Shown: positions 1 to 9,800 of the stretch, piece after piece
Layout of the letters: the number at the start of each line of letters is the position of its first letter
Numbering within the stretch: the stretch's first letter is position 1
Assembly: GCF_963576615.1 (NCBI RefSeq)
Contig: NC_088710.1
Span: 21,633,114 to 21,697,113, forward strand
Length of the DNA stretch: 64,000 nucleotides
Direction of reading: 5' to 3'
Source: Watersipora subatra
Taxonomy: Eukaryota > Bryozoa > Gymnolaemata > Cheilostomatida > Watersiporidae
Made by a program: the position numbers and the translations under genes
The notes under the pieces: model-generated
Told to the model about the DNA's origin: nothing
Seen by the model: the letters and a program-made list of their open reading frames with translations, nothing else
The model's database searches: none

Positions 1-955
1 GTACGGTTAATCAAGCAACACAACAATCTCTATACAGTTAATCCAGCAAGACAACAATCTCTATCTGGTTAATCCAGCAACACAACAATCTCTATACGGT
101 TAATCCCGCAACACAACAATTTCTATACGGCTAATCTAGCAACAAAAACAATCTCTGTACGGTTAATCAAGCAACACAACAACCTCTGTACGATTAATCC
201 AGCAACACAACAATCTCTATACAGTTAATCCAGCAACACAACAATCTCTATGTGGTTAATCCAGCAACACAACAACCTCTATACGATTAATCCAGCAACA
301 CAACAATCTCTATACAGTTAATCCAGCAACACAACAATCTCTACGCGGTTAATCCAGCAACACAACAATCTCTATACGGTTAATCCAGCAACAAAACAAT
401 TTCTATACGGTTAATCCAGCAACACAATAAACCTATATGGTTAATCCAGCAACACAATAAACCTATATGGTTAATCCAGCAACACAACAATCTCTATACG
501 GTTAATCCAGCAACAAAACAATTTCTATACGGTTAATCCAGCAACACAATAAACCTATATGGTTAATCCAGCAACACAATAAACCTATACGGTTAATCCA
601 GCAACACAATAAACCTATACGGTTAATCCAGCAACACAATAAACCTATACGGTTAATCCAGTAACACAATAAACCTATATGGTTAATCCAGCAACACAAT
701 AAACCTAAATGGTTAATCCAGCAACACAATAAACCTATATGGTTAATCCAGCAACACAATAAACCTATATGGTTAATCCAGCAACACAATAAACCTATAT
801 GGTTAATCCAGCAACACAATAAACCTATATGGTTAATCCAGCAACACAATAAACCTATATGGTTAATCCAGCAACACAATAAACCTATACGGTTAATCCA
901 GCAACACAATAAACCTATATGGTTAATCCAGCAACACAATAAACCTATATGGTTA
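1..955. repeat. 30/31-bp minisatellite array, truncated by the window edge
   Basis: Tandem units built around GGTTAATCCAGCAACACAA. Up to about position 420 the unit is mostly 31 bp with a CAATCTCTATA spacer. From there to 955 it is mostly 30 bp with a TAAACCTATAT spacer, and the two types interleave around 420-540. The 30-bp period is a multiple of three, so one minus-strand frame stays open for about 170 codons; this is a by-product of the repeat and not a gene. The array continues past the left edge. It lies on the 3' side of the ZDHHC23-like gene, probably in an intron or beyond it. Confidence 0.93.
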
Positions 956-1080
956 ATGAAAATTTGTTTACAAAGATGAAAATCAACATTATTACACAGG
1001 TTTTTATTCTCAAGCAATTATACTTCAGTAATTCCTTATTTTTCGTGGTTAGTCGGGAAGGGCACTTCCCTCCCCTTCTA

Positions 1081-1742
1081 GCCTGTCTTGACAAACCGTT
1101 GTTTTTGCAGAGTTGTCCCCCGGCAAGCACGGCGAGCAAAACAACAGCTTGTCACAAGACGCACTGCACCTGATGCATCAGCTGCACTGAAAAGGAGTTG
1201 TTCTCTTCCGTCGATGCAGCTTGCCTGCGATGTTATGTCGGTCGCTCCATTGGTAATCATAACGGATTTCGCGCAAAAATTTATGTAGAAAAATGAAGAT
1301 AAGAACGTTTAACCAGGGACCAGTCTCTGCGGTAAACTTTAGTAGAACTTAAGAGCTTAGGCAACAACAGCAACTAAACATGTCGTTATTTGTGCGCTCA
1401 GTCAGTTTTATTTCTATTTTTGTATCAGTTTTATTTGTTCTTATTGATTTTATTTTTAATTAACTTTATTCCTAAGTTCTATTAAAGTTTACCGCAAAGA
1501 CTGGTCTTGGGTTAAATGTGTTGGTCTTATTTTTTTCTACATAAATTTATGCACGGAATCCGTTATGATTACCAATGGAGCGACCGACATAACATGGCAG
1601 CCAAGCCGCATAGATGGAAGAGAACAACTCCCTTTCAGTGCAGCTGATGCATCACGTGCAATGTGTCTTGTGACAAGCTGTTGTTTTGCTCGCCGCGCTT
1701 GCCAGGGGACAGCTTCGCAAAAACAAGTTTGTCAAGACAGGC
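1081..1742. mobile_element. Foldback MITE, TA-flanked
   Basis: Two imperfect inverted arms (about 1081-1350 and 1473-1742) begin with GCCTGTCTTGACAAAC and meet around an AT-rich centre. TA dinucleotides flank both ends (1079-1080 and 1743-1744), which fits a TA target-site duplication as in Tc1/mariner-type transposons. No transposase is present, so it is non-autonomous. The arms differ at many sites, suggesting an old insertion. Family assignment is inference from the TA flanks only. Confidence 0.75.
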
Positions 1743-2155
1743 TACTCCTCCTCCCATGACACAAATGAAAAATCTGTAAAACAGGAACTAGCACACTCAT
1801 AACTAATAAAATATCACAAGCATTGTCCTCTCTTTTTGTAAGTTTATTGTACAATTTTGAGGGTCAGGGGTGTTTACGATGCATGATTAAGGGTCTCACA
1901 AGCACAGATGCAATTCACACAAAGTAACAGCCAAACAATGAACCGTGATGATTGCTATCACGATGACCTTCCCGGAGGGATCTCACTAGAGAAGAATGAG
2001 AGAAATTTATGTACTTTAGTTGTAGTTATTTTCATCTATTTTTTAATGTATATTTTATCCTGTCAAGTACTGAAGTTGAACTGCGAAAGAGTGCTGGATT
2101 ACTGTATATAGATCTACCAAAACAATGGTACATTCCTGGCTGACATAATCAAAAC

Positions 2156-2892
2156 CACAGGTGTCCTTTAGCGGGATATTGCCGAAGCCGGGCCGTAGTC
2201 TACACACACAAAAAAAAAGCAGCAAAGGTCCACATAGTTACGAGCAAAAACAATATTACCCACCCAAATATCTCACCAATCCGATGAGCAGCACACATGA
2301 AAACTAAACGAATCGACAGAGCCACCCATCATTTTAAAATATTCCAAGTTTCAAGTCATGTCTTGCACAACTAACCTTATAGTTTCTCAAAACTTGTCCC
2401 AAAGTCCCTATTAATTCGAGACTGTCCAATTGCTGTTTTAGAAATGGTCGCCGCTAGCCTAACCTAACGTCCTGATTCAACATCTCACTAACTATCGGGG
2501 CATTGCTAAAAGAGGGAATTAAAAAGTTCGGGAGCACTCAGCAATGCCCCGATAATTACTGAGATGTTGAATTAGGACGTTAGACTAGGCTAGCGGCGAC
2601 CATTCCTAAAACAGCAGTTGGACAGTCTCAAATTAAAGGGACTTTGGGACAAGTTTTGAGAAACCATAAGGTGAGTTGTGCAAGACATGACTTGAAACTT
2701 GGAATATTCTGACATGATGGGTGGCTCTGTCGATTGGTTTAGTTTTTGTGTGTGCTGCTCATCGGATTGGTGAGATATTTGGATGGATACCTTTGTTTTT
2801 GCTCATAACTACGTGGACCTTTGTTGTCTTTTGTGTGTGTAGACTACGGCCCGGTCTCGGCTTCGGCAATATCCCGCTAAAGGACACCTGTG
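2156..2892. mobile_element. Near-palindromic foldback MITE with 8-bp target duplication
   Basis: A 737-bp element made of two inverted arms of about 350 bp around a short centre near 2505-2540. The ends read CACAGGTGTCC and GGACACCTGTG. The 8-bp sequence ATCAAAAC occurs immediately outside both ends (2148-2155 and 2893-2900), a perfect target-site duplication. 8-bp duplications are typical of hAT and P superfamilies. There is no coding capacity; the open frame at 2721-2963 is only arm sequence. It lies downstream of the last visible ZDHHC23-like exon, probably in an intron. Confidence 0.9.
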
Positions 2893-2900
2893 ATCAAAAC

Positions 2901-3658
2901 CGCCATAAACAGCATGCATCCATAACTAGAGGCCAAAAGTTGCGAGCGAGCAGTCTTGAATAGGCATATCACGAGTATCAGTGCCAACCTTGCATGAAGC
3001 AAGCCAAGATTATTAGTCATAGAAGGGGGTTGAAGCCAAAAAATCATTTGTGCGTGAAGAACAGTACACAAACAAGCAAACAAGGATGTTTATTATTCTT
3101 CCTAGGTTTAATGACCTGCTGAGTGTTTTTGTAATCAATAGATGAAATCTTTCAAGATGATCAGAATATGTCTAATCAACATCAAGTTTAAAGACAAGAT
3201 TGTACACAACTATTCGCGCAGATGACAAGTCGAGCAACTCATTCACAAGAAACTGCATACTGAATTTATTTACAACCCATTCGTTTAGTCCACTTGTCTA
3301 TTACTCCACAAGTTATTGTATTACTAATAAATAAAAGCAAACACTTCACCAACACTTTATGACTGGAGGTAAAAATTGTAGACTACTATGAGCTCATGAT
3401 CAAATCATGTCCGATTACTTTTGAATTTTAAGTACCGCCGTATCAACTCGCTATAAATAATATCAAATCAGTGCTTTGCTTAGGGTTTCCCTTATGTACA
3501 CAAATTTTAGATATAGACAGCCACATCTAACATCACAAGCCAAGCTCGATATATTGAAAAAATATGAGATGCGAGCTGTACAAATTTCACCAATCAGCTC
3601 TTTTGTAACAAAAGATATTATATCCAATTTTATAACTGACATTAAATGTCATACTTAC
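2901..3658. other. Unassigned stretch downstream of ZDHHC23-like exon 7
   Basis: Presumed intron of the ZDHHC23-like gene. I searched the minus strand for the next expected exon (fourth membrane segment and TTxE region) and saw none here or further left, so the remaining exons probably lie beyond position 1. No repeat or RNA gene is apparent. Confidence 0.4.
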
Positions 3659-3835
3659 AAGAGGTCAGCATAGACGAATCTACAGTCTACTGGCATTAAG
3701 AAATAGTCGAGGACCATGATAGGAGTGCATATTGTAGTGAGAGTGAGGTGAAGCGCGTAGACTGCCGCTGTTAGGAACAAGACTAGAGTGACTATAAATG
3801 CTCTGTGATTGCGTAATCCAATGCATTGATCCAGC
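3659..3835 (-). CDS. ZDHHC23: ZDHHC23-like exon 7 (post-DHHC helix)
   Basis: 177 bp between acceptor TCTGTTTCAG and a consensus donor GTAAGTAT. Continues the catalytic domain as LDQCIGLRNHRAF, the W(I/L)xxCIGxxNHRxF signature of DHHC enzymes, and then a helix (FIVTLVLFLTAAVYALHLT) with a following lumenal loop. It ends in phase 2; the next exon was not found in the window. Confidence 0.88.
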
Positions 3836-6800
3836 CTGAAACAGAACTAAAACTAGTACTATGTGGTAACAGCCATCTATTCATTCTGCTTTCATGTACC
3901 AACAGAACTAGTACTATGTGGCAAAATCTATCTATTTATTCTCCAAACCCATTCAAAGCATGGAAACAGTGTTAATGAAGAGACCGTTTTGTACAAAAGA
4001 TTTGTTTGTAAAAACCTTTACATAATTTCACATACTAATGAAAATTGTAAAAACACTAATTTACACAAAAAATTGTGTAAAAACACTAATTTTATAACCT
4101 CTTGGTCCCAAAGACACTGGATAGTGCTAAGAATGTCTTTTTTATGAAAAGACATACATGTACGTATAAGCTTCTCTTAGAGACATGAATGACAAGCCTT
4201 TCAACGTGTGGATCATGTATGGTACATTTTACTGTGAATAAGTCATTGACAGAGGACTGTTGTATTTGATATGAGAAAATACAATTATGAAAAATTTACA
4301 TATCCCAATTTTTCATTTGTTTTGTTACTTTTTTAGCAATAATTTTATTTCAAACAGAAAGGTTTTTCCAAATTACGCCATACATAAAACGTAAAAAAAG
4401 GCATCAGTTAGTTAATCAAATAAATGGTTAGACATACAGTGTTTAAAATACCTTTCTCTGTTATGAGAACTGATATTAGGTAGAGCATTGTAAAAGGAGC
4501 TAGAAATAATATTTTTAAAATAATTGTTAGAAGTTGTATACAGTTTGTTCATATCACATAATTTGAAATAAGTCAAAAACTTGTAATTGTTACGTAAGAA
4601 ACGAGGAGACAAAGCGTGAAAGACCTCGATAAAATAAACATTGAGCATAGACAGAGTCAGAAGACGTAAAGAATAGGAAAGGTCATTCATTGGTATAAGA
4701 TGGCTGAAATATGATGTAGATTTGCAATTAGTTGAAATGCTCATTTTTGCATCAAAAAATCAAAAATAGATCTAAGTGATATATCTAAAAGCTAGATCAT
4801 AAAAAGATGCTTTGAAACAATGAACTCACCCAAGAAGAGACAATCACAATGGGAAGGTTTTCAAACAGTGAGAGAAAAGTTGTGCCAATCTTCAAAGCAA
4901 GTTGTACCAACTTACAAACTACCTGGCAATCTGGTGTGCTGCGGGAGACCATCAGGTGCAGACATAGCACAGAAATTAAGCATACGTGAGTGTGCTGAAA
5001 GGCAGACGAAGAGCCCAGGTGTAAGAGTGCTGGCTTGCTAAGCCAAACTTCATGAGTTCGAATTTTGTACCAAGCAAATTTTTTTCTTAAACTTTACTGC
5101 GGCTCTTATTATAGTAAGGATTGATTATGTGATTGTTATTGCTGTTGATTGGTTTTGATTTTTATACTTTTTAGAGGCTACTTACAGTATACTTGAAAAA
5201 CGATTACTGTTTAGCTTTTTATGAGTTGAAAATTTGAATTAAAAATTAAAATTTCATTGATTTAAATTGAAAAATTAAATCAATGAAATTTATTTCATTA
5301 TAATTTTACTAAAATAAAATTTAAATTTCATTTTTATTAAAATTAAATTTAACTAAAATAAAATTTAAATTTCATTGATCTAAATTTTATTATAATAAGC
5401 CGATAACCATGGTCAAGGTGGAAGTGACAAGAAGCAGTCTTAAACCGAGATTGTCTCTCACTGGTAAAATGATGAATGCTATCAACTATACTTTACTGAG
5501 ACAGACGGCCTACCAGATGCAATGGTGGTCTCTGACAGAGAAACACTGGTGGCATACGTTGCAGTGACTCGCTCTTGCAGAAAGCTTCACGGCACACTTA
5601 TCACATATCGAAGGTTCAGGCTTCGCTATAACCTCGGCACCTGCGATGCATATGACACCAGTTGTGGACAAACAAGCGCCAATGTGTTTTACATGAGCTA
5701 ACTCATACATGATATAACAAGTCTAAAGACATTTGTTATATATCTTACCTACCGAACACAAAAGACTGGAGGTAACTCAACACAATTGTCATGTACTGGG
5801 AGATGTATCAGGCTAGCCCTACCACAGATGCAACAGTGATTAGACAGAGTATACCACAGATGTATTAACACTTATACATAGCATACCACAGATGTATTAA
5901 CACTTATACATAACATACCATAGATGTAACAACACTTATACATAGCATACCATATATGTAACAACACTTAGACATAACAAATCACAGATATAACAACACG
6001 CATACCTAGCATACTATAGATGTAACAACACTTATACATAGCATACCAAAGATGTAACAACACTTAGACATAACATCCCATAGATGTAACAACACTTATA
6101 CATATCATACTATAGATGTAACAGCAATTAGACACAGCATACCATAGATGTAACACCAATTAAATATAACAAATCACAGATATAACAACACACATACCTA
6201 GCATACTATAGATGTAACAACACTTATACATAGCATACTATAGATGTAACAACACTTAGACAACATAACATACCATAGATGTAACAACACTTATACATAG
6301 CATACCATAGATGTAACAACACTTAGACATAACAAATCACAGATATAACAACACGCATACCTAGCATACTATAGATGTAACAACACTTATACATAGCATA
6401 CCAAAGATGTAACAACACTTAGACATAACATCCCATAGATGTAACAACACTTATACATATCATACTATAGATGTAACAGCAATTAGACATAGCATACCAT
6501 AGATGTAACACCACTTAAATATAACAAATCACAGATATAACAACACGCATACCTAGCATACTATAGATGTAACAACACTTAGACATAGCATACCATAGAT
6601 GTAACAACACTTAGACATAGCATACCATAGATGAAACAACACTTAGACATACTATATACCATAGATGTAACAACACTTAGACATAGCATACCATAGATGT
6701 AACAACACTTATACATAGCATACTATAGATGTAACAACACTTATACATAGAGGGGAAAATAAGGGCAAGTAGAGTACATCAAGCTATGTGCTCACCCTTG

Positions 6801-9800
6801 AAATGAGGCTGTGATGCATTAGCTATGGAAGACATACGGTTGAAGAATGGGTGACCATCCCCAGCGTCAAAAGATGGTGAACCATTTGCGAGTTCTTGAA
6901 AGTCTCTGGCCTCATTTAAAGACGTATTCAAGAATGTCGGCTGATGCTCTTCCCATGGGCTGACTGGATCCAGCGTAGAATTGGCTGTAATAATGGAAAA
7001 TAATTGCATAGCAAACTACGCTTTTTCAAAACGCGGCCAAATCTTTGCAAAAAACCTGGAGTGTTTCGGAATCAAAGAACAACAACGAAAAGCCCATTTC
7101 TTATACAACAGGTTTCAGTTTCAGCTTATGCGGAAAAGTGTGGTTCACACTACATATATCGCCATTAGTCAGCGTTTTCCTTTCGGCGTTCAGTGTCAAT
7201 TGATTATGTGAACCGATGCCATCGTGAACACGTCAGAACAGTTTGCAGCTGTCAAACTTTCCCGATATTTCGCCGAGCATCGACGACTGTCTTTCAAAAG
7301 TGAACCATTTCGGCGATGGTAATTTGCGGTCGCAGATAGCGTGATTTACTCATATTCGTTTATGACAGTCGCTGCGGAACTAGTTTTTGATTCCAACACG
7401 CTAGAACAAAGAGGTTTCTTCGCAGAAAATTTAAAAAGATAAATAATGAAAACACTTTGTCACGGAGTATTTCTTGATGCAAACGCGGATGAGTGTGTAA
7501 TAGTCTGAACATCATTATCATCGACGATTACTCAAGTATTTTGTCATCAACGCCGAGATACGGCGATATAGTGTGAACCAGCCTTTACGCACCCAGTTTT
7601 CATGCAACGATACACTCAGGTCTCGCTACACGACACCTGGGTGCACCAGTGCCAAAGCGCTATGCTAGACTGACAAGCAGATCATGTTATCATATGGTGC
7701 TATAGTAGAGCAATGGTTGTGTGATGCTTTTGGTCGAGGTTTTTAGAGCGTTTTAACAACAGAAGTTTCAGCATATGAAGCAAGAGAAAAGCAAGACCTA
7801 TGTGCAGGCAGGTGTTAGTCGCTGAGGTCGTTTCCATAGCACAAAGATAGCACATCGCGCGGGTCTTTCACTTCCAAACAGCAACACTGAATCACGAGAG
7901 AATGTGAGTGACCCGGCTGTTTCTATGATGCCATTGCATTACCATATGGGGGTGTCTCACTACACTGTCGCTAGATCAGAACTTAGTCACAGTAAACTAT
8001 GAAGGAGCACTACTGAGTGACAATCGATCCTTTAAAGCAATTTTTGTCAGCAAGAAAAGCGTAGCCTGTACTTTTAAAATAATATCTGTAACACCAATCA
8101 CGCCATGGCCTGATTGGTCCAAAAATTAACTCCTCACTAAAATGTGTCCTTAACAATCAATGTAAAAATGAAATATATTTGAGTGCACCAATAAAAATAC
8201 AGAACCATTTAAAGATGAATTTTCACAAAATTTTAATAGATTTTATCAGGAAGATCTCAGCATTTTTATCACTTGCGATTGTTTTTGATGTTTGAGGTGA
8301 TCTGACTGCCAGAATGTTTCAAGATTTAAATCAACAAAACTAGATCAAATGCTCAGGTTCAAGTGAAATTGCGATTATGACATCTATAGTTGCACTTTTT
8401 AAAGAGACCTATAAAATAGAGACGCGCAATGATGCAACTTGCACACAATAGCCAATATCAATAGCGATAGAGACAGGAACCCAGACAACTAGTGACATCA
8501 TTTCAGAATGCATTTTTCTTATGAGCGCTTTAATCGCGATCAAGTTTTATAGACTGTAATCTTCAAACGGCCTGGCACTCAGATCTTTTGACACATCAAC
8601 AACAATCGCGAACAATAGAAAAATACTCGCAAATGATAGAAAAATACTGATAGAATCTACTAAACTTTCGTTTAAGTTCATTTTTAATGATTGTGTTTAC
8701 AGACTTACCACCATACTCAAATTATTCATATTTCACAAACAGATAAATTTTTAAAAACTCACTATCATAACCTACAAACCGATTGTAAACTGTGGACCAC
8801 CGGCAGACACATCCCATCAGTCTACACTAAGGCTTTAAAAGCTCACCACGACTAAGAGAGGGGTAACTGTGGGAGGGGTGGCGAAAGGGCACCTGAGCCC
8901 GGCGATTGAGCTTTCCTTTAGGGTAGGTGAGAATCCTCATGTAAGAGTCATGCGCCCCGTCCTGTCGTATAGAACCAGGGTCTTGTTTAGTGAGGTAGAG
9001 TGAATATAACATCATGAGAAAGAGGCCAAGTACAATCATTCCTTCGGCGAGATAGATCTCTCGATATGTGACGGCCGTGCAGAAGAACACGTAGCCCATA
9101 GTAAACGTGCTCACTAAAAAGAATCGCAACAAAAATGCTATATCCTTTATTCCTAATTTGGCTAGTACGAATATACTAATCGCTTATCGACAAATGTTTT
9201 CATCTCTCATCTACTGACTGAATAATAACCCTAGTCTAATTGTTACTGGCTGTTACAACACGGAGAATGCCAATTCACGTTAATAGATGTTTCTGCATAT
9301 AATTTATAAAATAAAATGCTGCCAAATGCTTAGTAAAAAAAATTACTTTGCTTCAAATATATTTAAAATTCACCTGGTTGTGCTCACTTCAAAAATTTGT
9401 CGTTAATACCCATGGTTTGGCCCGGTATTAAGGACCCACAAAGCTTAGGATTGCAGTTTATGAATAGTACAGACGTTATAAGCGATATAAAAAAACAGGT
9501 TTGATTCGCAATCACATTTTTCAATTAAAATTACAGATAGTTTATTACATAAGAAATATAAGTATGGAAATTGTTTTAGGATCTACGGGATATCTGTTGT
9601 TTTTGACAAATGGGACAATCTCGTGTTTGTGAATATATCAATTTGAAAAAAATTACTCTATGGATTTACTTTTGCAGACAATTAAATTTAAATGGTTCAT
9701 TAACAAACTCTAAACAGCAGTTGAGCAAAAAACCACCAACCCTGCATTTATTGTTACATCATATAAAACCTGGCGAAAAAAAGCATTTGTACAACAATAT

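Noticed and set aside
502..1017. 171-codon minus-strand frame with repeated NHIGLLCCWI
   Set aside because: It is the 30-bp minisatellite read in one frame; no non-repetitive part with coding features.
1908..3673. Search for the missing ZDHHC23-like final exons
   Set aside because: No minus-strand segment with the expected helix, NxxE/TTxE region and splice sites; frames at 2877-3083 and 3476-3673 do not match.
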